From positions 1 to 16,767 of the forward strand of contig CAZZCS010000051.1 in assembly GCA_964652645.1 (NCBI GenBank): a stretch of DNA of 16,767 bases, in the 5' to 3' direction. This DNA comes from CAZZCS01 sp964652645 (GTDB taxonomy: Bacteria; Cloacimonadota; Cloacimonadia; Cloacimonadales; Cloacimonadaceae). Of the stretch, positions 1 to 6,907 are shown piece after piece. The notes beneath the pieces are model-generated. The model did not search any database. It worked only from the letters and a program-made list of their open reading frames with translations, and was not told the DNA's origin. The position numbers and the translations under genes were made by a program. Numbering within the stretch: position 1 is the stretch's first letter; the number at the start of each line of letters is the position of its first letter.

Positions 1-86
1 CTGATCACCCCACAGACTCGCTGCGCTCCTCTGCAGGGCCCCGAGCCCCTACTGTTAGTATGGATAGATACGGAATTATCCATTGA
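1..86. other. Non-coding left edge
   Basis: No credible reading frame with a ribosome binding site was found here. The stretch begins with GC-rich sequence containing ACTCGCTGCGCTC (17-29) and ends in an imperfect hairpin, TGGATA 61-66 with TATCCA 77-82. The short stem and 10-base loop without a T-tract are not enough to call a terminator. It leads straight into the repeat array. It may be the edge of a larger intergenic region that continues outside the window. Confidence 0.5.
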
Positions 87-348
87 GCGCAGCCAATCGT
101 ACATTGTACATCGTAAATTGTAACTCGATAGAGCGCAGCCAATTCTCCATTCTCAATTCTCAATCCTCAATTTGACGGCGCAGCAAATCGTACATTGTAC
201 ATCGTAAACTGTAAATCGATAGAGCGAAGCTAATTCTCAATCCTCAATTCTCAATTCTCAATTTGACGGCGCAGCCAATCGTACATTGTACATCGTAAAT
301 TGTAAATCGACAGGGCGCAGCCAATTCTCAATTCTCAATTCCCAATTG
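87..348. repeat. Compound tandem repeat, period 91 bp, built from heptamers
   Basis: Nearly three copies of a 91-bp unit begin at 87, 178 and 269. Each unit has two modules, and each module opens with GCGCAGCC or a close variant: one at 87/178/269 and one exactly 46 bp later at 133/224/315. The first module continues as about five tandem 7-mers of consensus A(C/A)AT(T/C)GT. The second continues as about five tandem 7-mers of consensus CAATTCT and ends TTTGACG before the next unit. The third unit degenerates near 348. No open frame or ribosome binding site is visible, and there are no unique spacers, so this is not a CRISPR. It lies just beyond the 3' end of the GH13 gene. Heptanucleotide arrays are known as intergenic repeats in cyanobacteria (STRRs) and elsewhere; any function here is unknown. 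Confidence 0.9.
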
Positions 349-379
349 GAATGTGCAGCTCCGTTAACTTTTCACTTCT

Positions 380-2587
380 TCAGGGATTCAAATATTGCCC
401 TTTGCGATGAAGGATTACTCCGGATTTGGGTGAGATAAAGTTTGATGAGGCTGCCTGGCTTTGATAGAGTATCATGCTCTCGGGAGGAGTATACAGCTTG
501 ACTTTACGTTTTGAAGGATTCAGGATCACGTGGATTTCTTCCTCTGGGGTAAAGCGTTTGAAGTGACAGAGATTATTAGGGTCTGAGACAAAGGCAAATT
601 CGCCATAAACCAGCGCGGGATATCTCTTTCTGATCGAGATGAGCTCTTTGAAACAGGCTCGGAGTTCCACTGCCTCTTCGCGGATTTCCCAGTTCCAATT
701 GAAGGGGCGTCTGTTGTCCGGATCTTTCTTTCCACGCATGGCAATCTCGTCTCCATAATAGACATGGGGAGTCCCCACGAAGCACATTTGGAAGGTGATG
801 GCCATCTTGATAAGCTGGATATCTCCTTTTGCCAGCTCGATAATACGCCAGGTATCGTGGCTGCCATACAGATTCATCATCGCACGTTGAGCCTGAAGGG
901 GATACTTGGATAGACCTTCTTCGATTCGCGTCTGGAACTCCTCCAGACTGATTGCACGATGGATTAGGTAATCTATGGAGGGAGATTTGAAGTAGGCATA
1001 GTTCATCACGGAGTCAAAATAACTATCGTTTACCCAATCCTCGGCATCATTCCAGATTTCCCCCACCAGCCAGGCGTCTGGTTTGACAGATTTTACGTGC
1101 CGTCGAAAGAGCTCCCAAAACCAATAGGGAACTTCATCCGGAACGTCCAGCCTAAACCCATCCAAGTCCATTTGACCCAACCAGTAGTCCGCTGTGTGGA
1201 GCACATAATCTACCAAAGGTGTGTTGACCACGGCATGATTGATGTCCTTTACGTAGTTCTCGTCTGGATGCAATCTGCTGAGATCATAATTCAGATCAGG
1301 CATGTCCTTTACTCCCCACCAGCATTGGTAGTACTCTTTGGGATCAAAATCAGCCGGAAGAGGTTCTGGAAGTGGGTATTTGTGCCAATCGTACCAGTTC
1401 CAATACTCGGAGAATGGCCCCTTTTTGATGCAATCACGAAATGCCCAAAACGTCTCTCCCGTATGGTTGAAGGCAACATCCAGAATGATCCTGATGCCTT
1501 TGGCATGAGCTGTATTTGCCAGGGTTTGCAGCTCTGCTTCAGTTCCAAAGTGCGGGTCGATCTGCATATAATCTGCGGCATCGTACTTATGATTGGATTT
1601 GGCTTGCCAGAGCGGATTGAGATAGATGATAGTGATTCCCAGATCGACCAGATAGTCTAGCTTTTGGGTGATTCCTGCCAGATCGCCCCCGTAGAAAGAC
1701 CACCAGTCGGGCTTTCCCTTGGGAAGATAGGGACTCTGAACCAAACCCTTGATATCCCTCCAGTCCTCGATCAAGTGAAAATACTCTGTCTGGGGAGGCA
1801 AAAACTCTCCGCTGGGTGGAGCAGTCCTGCTATCCCGATAGTACCACTCCGAAAAATCAGGATTGTTTTCGGGATTTCCGATGGCAAATCGATCCGGAAA
1901 AATCTGGTAAATCACTCCCTCTTGCACCCACTCCGGGACGGAAAAGACCCGATACTTGGAAAAGTCCAGTTCGAGGGGAAGAGGTGGTTCCAGGCTCAGA
2001 CCCGTTTTCCCGATATAGATCTGCTCTGTGCCATAAAGGACTTTTGCATAAACTGATAGCAGGGCTGATTCCTGATGCTGAATCTGCAGGTGAAAGAGGT
2101 CGATACTGCCATCCGCTCCGATCCTATACATAGGCAGTTCCTGATTTTCAATACTAAGTATTACTTTGTCCGATAATCCTTTATGCCATTTGAAGCGAAT
2201 TTCTGAGCTCTCCTGGGTGATTCTGTTTATTTGGATCAAGTCCTGCAATAAGACTGGAGAAGCTGAATCCAACCGTCCTTGCTGGAGTCCTGTACTATCC
2301 ATCAATTCCTGCCAGGACAGCGCTTTACCGCTCTCTTCAATCAGAAGGATGGAGTTTTCTCCCCCAAAGGGATCGTTTTCGCGGAGAGGATTTGAGGGAT
2401 CGGGGATCCAGGCACCATCCACTATGAGCTTGTAACGGTATCTGCCAGGATTTAGAAAGAGGTATAGCTGATAGTCCCCACCCACATCGTGCATGGGCTC
2501 GATCTTCCAATCGTTCAAATCCCCGCAGAGGCCAACGCTGTGCTCTCCAGCGGTGAGGGGTTGGTAGCGAAATCTGATACGAGGCAT
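380..2587 (-). CDS. GH13 alpha-glucan hydrolase (neopullulanase/cyclomaltodextrinase type) with two N-terminal carbohydrate-binding-like domains
   Basis: 735 aa. It is predicted to hydrolyse alpha-1,4 (perhaps also alpha-1,6) bonds in maltodextrin or glycogen-like glucan. Residues 1-85 resemble a CBM48/AMPK glycogen-binding module (GDLNDW near 22-27, YRYKLIVDG 50-58). Residues about 125-215 resemble the CBM34 N-domain of maltogenic amylases and lead into VIYQIFPDRF (225-234). The GH13 barrel follows: GGDLAGI 300-306, DVAFNH 370-375, MPDLN 429-433, GFRLD with nucleophile D481, acid/base E510 in VGEIW, HD at 577-578, and GDEIAMRG 612-619. All three catalytic carboxylates are present. There is no signal peptide, so it is probably cytoplasmic. 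Family members with one N-domain are usually about 580-640 aa, so the extra module explains the length. The start is supported by GGAG six bases upstream. It lies just past the ATPase terminator, so it is probably not a fixed part of that operon. The exact linkage specificity cannot be read from the sequence. Confidence 0.93.
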   Translation of the reverse strand: MPRIRFRYQPLTAGEHSVGLCGDLNDWKIEPMHDVGGDYQLYLFLNPGRYRYKLIVDGAWIPDPSNPLRENDPFGGENSILLIEESGKALSWQELMDSTGLQQGRLDSASPVLLQDLIQINRITQESSEIRFKWHKGLSDKVILSIENQELPMYRIGADGSIDLFHLQIQHQESALLSVYAKVLYGTEQIYIGKTGLSLEPPLPLELDFSKYRVFSVPEWVQEGVIYQIFPDRFAIGNPENNPDFSEWYYRDSRTAPPSGEFLPPQTEYFHLIEDWRDIKGLVQSPYLPKGKPDWWSFYGGDLAGITQKLDYLVDLGITIIYLNPLWQAKSNHKYDAADYMQIDPHFGTEAELQTLANTAHAKGIRIILDVAFNHTGETFWAFRDCIKKGPFSEYWNWYDWHKYPLPEPLPADFDPKEYYQCWWGVKDMPDLNYDLSRLHPDENYVKDINHAVVNTPLVDYVLHTADYWLGQMDLDGFRLDVPDEVPYWFWELFRRHVKSVKPDAWLVGEIWNDAEDWVNDSYFDSVMNYAYFKSPSIDYLIHRAISLEEFQTRIEEGLSKYPLQAQRAMMNLYGSHDTWRIIELAKGDIQLIKMAITFQMCFVGTPHVYYGDEIAMRGKKDPDNRRPFNWNWEIREEAVELRACFKELISIRKRYPALVYGEFAFVSDPNNLCHFKRFTPEEEIHVILNPSKRKVKLYTPPESMILYQSQAASSNFISPKSGVILHRKGQYLNP

Positions 2588-2605
2588 TGATCACTCCGTT
2601 CCAAA

Positions 2606-2646
2606 CAAAAAACGTTTGCCATCAGCCTGGGCTGGCTGGCAAACGT
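2606..2646 (-). terminator. Rho-independent terminator of the V-ATPase operon
   Basis: Read on the minus strand, ACGTTTGCCA (2646-2637) pairs perfectly with TGGCAAACGT (2621-2612). A smaller inner stem, CAGC with GCTG, closes on a short loop. The hairpin is followed directly by a run of six T (2612-2607). It begins 23 bases after the ntpK stop codon, exactly where an operon-ending terminator belongs. The next gene, GH13, starts only 19 bases beyond the T-tract. Confidence 0.88.
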
Positions 2647-2669
2647 ATAATCTGCTTGTGGATATTAGC

Positions 2670-3179
2670 TTAAGCCAGATTGGGGATAATACCGCCAATA
2701 AGGAAACATGTGGCAAAAGCGATAATGGCATAAAGCTCGGGATAAACGGCAAGAATAAGGGTTTTGGTAAACACATCGTTTCCGCTTCCCAGGCTTTCGA
2801 TACCGTTTGCCACGACTCTGGATTGCTGCAGAGCGGAAAACATGCCCACGATTCCCATGATGAGACCAGCGCCCAAAATGGCATAGGCCTGCATCATATT
2901 CATGGTAGTAGTGATATGGGTCTGAAGAATGAAGAATGCTCCAAAGCCATAGAGTCCCTGTGTGCCAGGAAGTGCGGATAGGATCATGCAATTTGCAAAG
3001 ATATCATCACGCTTCTTCATCGCGGCAACACTGGCGCTACCATCGATTACTGTTCCAAAGGCGCTGCCCAATCCACTGAGAGCGACCATGATAAATACTC
3101 CAATCCAGGCAATGAAGAAAGCTGCATTTCCTGTTGTTGATACCATGTTTGTGGCAACTGCTAAACTATCGGTTAACAT
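2670..3179 (-). CDS. ntpK: V-type ATPase subunit K (rotor ring proteolipid), Na+-site type
   Basis: 169 aa. This membrane rotor-ring subunit carries the coupling ion through the Vo sector. It is a duplicated hairpin with four hydrophobic helices at about 19-43, 62-88, 96-120 and 137-163. The ion-binding carboxylate is E148 in VYPELYA. LPGTQGLYGF (70-79) and LQQSRV (117-122) match the Enterococcus hirae NtpK motifs. That enzyme's Na+ ligands L61, T64, Q65, Q110 and E139 correspond to L70, T73, Q74, Q119 and E148, all with the same +9 offset. Only one carboxylate is present per four helices, in the second hairpin, as in NtpK. GGGAGG lies about five bases before the ATG, a near-perfect ribosome binding site that fits the high copy number of this subunit. 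It is the last gene of the ATPase operon, 17 bases after ntpI. Confidence 0.96.
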   Translation of the reverse strand: MLTDSLAVATNMVSTTGNAAFFIAWIGVFIMVALSGLGSAFGTVIDGSASVAAMKKRDDIFANCMILSALPGTQGLYGFGAFFILQTHITTTMNMMQAYAILGAGLIMGIVGMFSALQQSRVVANGIESLGSGNDVFTKTLILAVYPELYAIIAFATCFLIGGIIPNLA

Positions 3180-3196
3180 TTAACCTCCCATTTATT

Positions 3197-4990
3197 TTAC
3201 TGATTATTTCTTCCAAAAGGTTTATATTCGGGGCCAGGCCCTGTGAACCCGGCGTTTTTGTAAAACTCTACAAAGGTAAGACGCAAAGGATGAACGAAGC
3301 CGCTAAGTGCTCCCAGGGCGAGGTTTAGGGTATGTCCAAAGACCATGAAGATCAGGAAGATCACAGGGCCAATGTACGGAACAGCGGAGAATTGCGCTGC
3401 CATAGCGTTCACGACTATACCCAAAATCGCACTGGAGACTCCAAGCGCAAAGAGCCTGATGTATGATAGCAGATCTCCAAAGAAACCTGTGAGGACATTA
3501 TACATAATCCAGATACCGGAAAGGATGTTGATAATGATGTTCTTGCCAGGGCTGTTAAAGAGAAACACCATGGCCAGGCCGAGGTACATGGGGTACTTTG
3601 CATATACACCCAAAACTCCTGGATCTGCACCCATCACAGTGGAACCCATGATTACAGCAGCTAGCAGGAAGAGAAAGGTGCCCAGAGATGCTATTCCATA
3701 CCTGAAGCCCGATTGCCGCATTTGCTTGGCAGCATTGAGCAAGATACCAAAGAGAATCTGGATCACGCCTAGAACGAGGGCAAAATTGAAGATCTGTTCT
3801 GTTTCCCGGATCGGGACGCTCCCTCCGATCACAGCCATGTTCTTTATATCGTAAGCAAAGACGCTTCCCATCATCCAACCCATAAAGGAAGTGGCTATAC
3901 CAAAGATCATGATCAGATTCATGTAGGCTTTGATCCCCGGATCCTTTATCTTTTTCTTCAAGAACAATGCGAAGAGGATCAGGATCACGCCATATCCTAT
4001 ATCTGCATTGCAGAAACCGAAGAAGAGCATAAAGAAGGGAGCAAAGAACGGGGTAAGATCCATGTCGTTGTATTTGGGGAGCATAAAGAGTTTGGCAATA
4101 GGCTCGTACAAACTGGCAAACCAGCTATTCTTGAGAAGAACAGGTACGCTATCCTCTTCCTTGGGGTCTGCTGAGAAGTGAATAACCCCTTTATCTGCCA
4201 GGAACTTCTGCAAACTGGGCTCGTCCTCAAGGGGAATCCAACCACTCAAAACCGCAATATGCTCGTCTGCTTCCCGATCTGCTTGTTGCAAGGCGTCTTC
4301 AAACTCAAACTCACCAGTAAGTTTACCGATCTCTGCCTCAAACAAGGTAGAGGCGGTCTTGGCATGCTCGGCCAGGAATTGCTCGATGGAGAGCATCTCC
4401 TCGCTGGCGTCTCTGAGTTCCGCTTCCAGCTCCTTCAATGACTTGGGGGGGAAGCTGAAGAGATCTGCGTCGATCTCCGGGACTTCATCATTTTTGGACA
4501 ACACAACGAAATATATTGTCCCTAGCAGCTCGCAAACTACCTCGAGAGCGTAGTTTTCTGCCCATGCTGATTTGAAATGATTTTTGGAGGATGTATAGAA
4601 ACAGGCGTTTACTCCCTCTTGCTTCAGCTTTGCAACTGCTTCATAGTCAAAATGACCCCAAGGTTTGAGATCTTGAAGCTGGCGGGAGAGCAATTCCTGG
4701 GTTCGATTTAGTTTGTCTTTTTTCTGTCGGGCTTGATTGATCTGGTTTAGCAGCATCTTGGGGAGAAGCGGAGTCTGGATTGCTTTAGAATCGTCATTCA
4801 GCAGCTTCTTCAGGTATTTGCTGCACTCGGCATACTGCTCGATAAGCTTGCGATTGAGAGTCATTTTCTCGCTGCTGGCATCTTTATCGCGAATGATATG
4901 CAGAACACCTTGTTTTTGGAGACCTGTCAGGAATTCTTCGTAGTCGAGGTGATAGAGTACAAAGGTATATTTTCTCATCCTGGCAATCAT
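3197..4990 (-). CDS. ntpI: V-type ATPase subunit I (subunit a homologue, ion half-channels)
   Basis: 597 aa. This stator subunit forms the ion path against the K ring. Residues 1 to about 300 are hydrophilic and coiled-coil rich (for example 181-240) and would bind the peripheral stalk. From about 310 onward there are about eight membrane helices. LLSYIRLFALG carries the essential channel arginine R512, and VHPLRLTFVEF near the C terminus carries R570 and E575. These correspond to the paired arginines R573 and R629 of E. hirae NtpI, with nearly equal spacing. The length is short for the family (often 620-660 aa) but both halves are complete. The start ATG overlaps the ntpD stop as ATGA, which suggests translational coupling. 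The MIARMRKYTF start agrees with relatives that begin with a similar MRKY-like segment. Confidence 0.95.
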   Translation of the reverse strand: MIARMRKYTFVLYHLDYEEFLTGLQKQGVLHIIRDKDASSEKMTLNRKLIEQYAECSKYLKKLLNDDSKAIQTPLLPKMLLNQINQARQKKDKLNRTQELLSRQLQDLKPWGHFDYEAVAKLKQEGVNACFYTSSKNHFKSAWAENYALEVVCELLGTIYFVVLSKNDEVPEIDADLFSFPPKSLKELEAELRDASEEMLSIEQFLAEHAKTASTLFEAEIGKLTGEFEFEDALQQADREADEHIAVLSGWIPLEDEPSLQKFLADKGVIHFSADPKEEDSVPVLLKNSWFASLYEPIAKLFMLPKYNDMDLTPFFAPFFMLFFGFCNADIGYGVILILFALFLKKKIKDPGIKAYMNLIMIFGIATSFMGWMMGSVFAYDIKNMAVIGGSVPIRETEQIFNFALVLGVIQILFGILLNAAKQMRQSGFRYGIASLGTFLFLLAAVIMGSTVMGADPGVLGVYAKYPMYLGLAMVFLFNSPGKNIIINILSGIWIMYNVLTGFFGDLLSYIRLFALGVSSAILGIVVNAMAAQFSAVPYIGPVIFLIFMVFGHTLNLALGALSGFVHPLRLTFVEFYKNAGFTGPGPEYKPFGRNNQ

Positions 4991-5586
4991 GCGGACACCT
5001 CGCTTTGCATTCTATTTTTCAAGATCTTCTGGGAGGCTTTGGAGAGATTATCCTCGTCTTCCATGAAGCGCTTGATCTTTAGAATCCCTTCTTCAAAGGC
5101 AGGGATCTGAACCTTCTCGTAGAGATTTACCTTCTGAGTGGTTTTCTTACGGATCACATCCAGGATTCTCATCTTGCGAATGAAGAAGGATCTTTCGATC
5201 TGCAGTCTGGAAATGCTTTTAACGATTTCGAGACCTTCCAGATACCAGGCCGGAACCTTGAAGAGATTGAAATCTTTGACTTCATAATCTACTTTTTCCA
5301 GGACGGGGATCTTGACTCCTGCAATCTTCTTGGTGATGATTTCCACTTCTTTTACCTTGATCAGGTTAGGATCAAACTCGCTGAAAAGCTTGAGCATTTT
5401 GTCCAGCTCTTCGATCTTTGTCCTGATCTCGGTATCCATGGCATGGGCATGATCCCTGGCGCGCTTTACCTCCATCCGCAGGGCGGACTCCTTGTTTTTG
5501 AGAGTAGGCAGAGCACGCACCCTGATCTTGAGCTGTTTGTTCAGCTCTTGCAGGGCAGTCTTGTTGTATTGGAATTTGAGTTCCAT
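4987..5586 (-). CDS. ntpD: V-type ATPase subunit D (central rotor shaft)
   Basis: 199 aa. This is the central stalk that turns inside the A3B3 head and links to the membrane ring. It has the family's layout: a long N-terminal helix (about 1-70, rich in K, R, E and L), a short middle region, and a long C-terminal helix (about 115-195) that would pair with the first as an antiparallel coiled coil. The C-terminal signature TQKVNLYEKVQIP (150-162) matches the conserved TxRVNALExxxIP motif. There is one base between its ATG and the ntpB stop, and its stop overlaps the ntpI start. In Thermus and Enterococcus, D works with subunit F, but no F gene is in this operon. Confidence 0.95.
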   Translation of the reverse strand: MELKFQYNKTALQELNKQLKIRVRALPTLKNKESALRMEVKRARDHAHAMDTEIRTKIEELDKMLKLFSEFDPNLIKVKEVEIITKKIAGVKIPVLEKVDYEVKDFNLFKVPAWYLEGLEIVKSISRLQIERSFFIRKMRILDVIRKKTTQKVNLYEKVQIPAFEEGILKIKRFMEDEDNLSKASQKILKNRMQSEVSA

Positions 5587-5587
5587 A

Positions 5588-6907
5588 TCAATCTTTCCAG
5601 TGGATCTTCATGAATTCTTCTTTGATTCCGGTTTCAGCTTTGGAGAAGTACTTTCTAAACAATCTCCAGGTCGTATCCAACATGGCATCAATATCTATAT
5701 TCACATCAATGGCGAGGATTTCGCGAGAGTATTCCGTGGCAAATTTGAGCACGCGCTCATCATAATCAGAGAGATCAAAGCCATTCTCCAGCTTGGTTTT
5801 GGCATTGGCAGCATCGGCATAGAGACGAATAGCAGTGTTCATAACCTGGGGATGATCCGCGCGGGATTTTTTGCCTATGACCAGCTGTTTCAAGCGTGAG
5901 AGCGAGCGGAAAGGATCTACTATCACCTTGGAAATGTCTGTATCTCTTCTCAAATAGAGCTGACCCTCAGTGATATAACCTGTGTTGTCTGGGATGGCAT
6001 GCGTGATATCACCTCCGGAGAGAGTAGTAACCGCGATGATTGTAATCGATCCGCCTTCCGGGAATTGAACTGCTTTCTCATACAGCTTTGCCAGTTCGCT
6101 ATAGAGAGATCCTGGCATGCTATCCTTGGAAGGAATCTGATCCATACGATTGGAGACAATACTGAGAGCATCGCAGTAGAGAGTCATATCTGTAAGTAGT
6201 ACCAGTACATTTTCATTCTTTTGGACGGCGTAATACTCTGCCGCGGTAAGAGCCATGTCCGGCACCAGAAGTCGTTCGACCGGCGGGTTTTCCGTAGTAT
6301 TCACAAAGGAGATGATCCTATCGATCACGCCGGCATTTTCAAAGGCAGTCTTATAAAAGAGATAGTCGTCGTTCGAAAGACCCATTCCACCGAGGATGAT
6401 CTTATCCGTCTTTGCTCTCAGAGCAACCATAGCCATCACCTGGTTGAAAGGTTGGTCTGGATCTGCGAAGAAGGGTATCTTCTGGCCGGTGACGAGGGTA
6501 TTGTTCAAATCTATACCGGCTATACCCGTCGCGATCAGTTCGGAGGGTTGCTTTCTGCGGACGGGGTTGACGGATGGGCCGCCAATCTCCACTTCTTCAC
6601 CTTCTATCGCAGGGCCACCATCTATGGGCTCACCGTAGGCATTGAAGAAACGTCCTGCCAGTTGGTCACTCACTTTGAGGGTTGGCGGTTTGCCAAAAAA
6701 GATGACCTCGGCGTCTGTCCCTATCCCTTCTGTTCCAGAAAAGATCTGCAGGGTCACAGAATCGTTGATGATCTTCACTACCTGAGCCAATCTTCCTGAT
6801 ACTGTGGCTAGTTCTTCATAGCCAACGCCTGTAGCTGTCACTGAACAAGTTGCCTTAGTGATCTGATTTAGCTTTGTATAGATTTTTTGAAAAGCATGAG
6901 AAGCCAT
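5588..6907 (-). CDS. ntpB: V-type ATPase subunit B (non-catalytic head subunit)
   Basis: 439 aa. It alternates with A in the cytoplasmic A3B3 head. As expected for a B subunit it has no Walker A: the P-loop position reads GQKIPFFADPDQPFNQV (141-157) with no GKT. IPSKDSMPGSLYSELAKLYEKAV (258-280 region) and GGDITHAIPDNTGYITEG (298-315) are strongly typical of the Chlamydia/Bacteroidota branch rather than the archaeal one, which has GRRGYPGYMYTDL instead. The interface arginine contributed to the A site is in DPFRSLSRLK (331-340). It starts in a TAATG overlap with the ntpA stop, so it is probably translationally coupled, giving the 1:1 ratio the head needs. Confidence 0.96.
   Translation of the reverse strand: MASHAFQKIYTKLNQITKATCSVTATGVGYEELATVSGRLAQVVKIINDSVTLQIFSGTEGIGTDAEVIFFGKPPTLKVSDQLAGRFFNAYGEPIDGGPAIEGEEVEIGGPSVNPVRRKQPSELIATGIAGIDLNNTLVTGQKIPFFADPDQPFNQVMAMVALRAKTDKIILGGMGLSNDDYLFYKTAFENAGVIDRIISFVNTTENPPVERLLVPDMALTAAEYYAVQKNENVLVLLTDMTLYCDALSIVSNRMDQIPSKDSMPGSLYSELAKLYEKAVQFPEGGSITIIAVTTLSGGDITHAIPDNTGYITEGQLYLRRDTDISKVIVDPFRSLSRLKQLVIGKKSRADHPQVMNTAIRLYADAANAKTKLENGFDLSDYDERVLKFATEYSREILAIDVNIDIDAMLDTTWRLFRKYFSKAETGIKEEFMKIHWKD

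Noticed and set aside
61..82. Hairpin TGGATA/TATCCA near the left edge
   Set aside because: The stem is only six base pairs, A/T-rich, with a 10-base loop and no T-tract, and can arise by chance.
87..348. Possible CRISPR array
   Set aside because: The units are head-to-tail without unique spacers, the whole period is itself built of 7-bp repeats, and no cas genes are nearby.
1097..1660. Long open frame on the plus strand within the GH13 gene
   Set aside because: It is fully antisense to a gene with all GH13 catalytic motifs, has no ribosome binding site or recognisable domain, and its composition follows from the opposite coding strand.
6221..6799. 192-codon plus-strand open frame inside ntpB
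   Set aside because: It is antisense to a confidently identified and highly conserved gene, with no family resemblance of its own.
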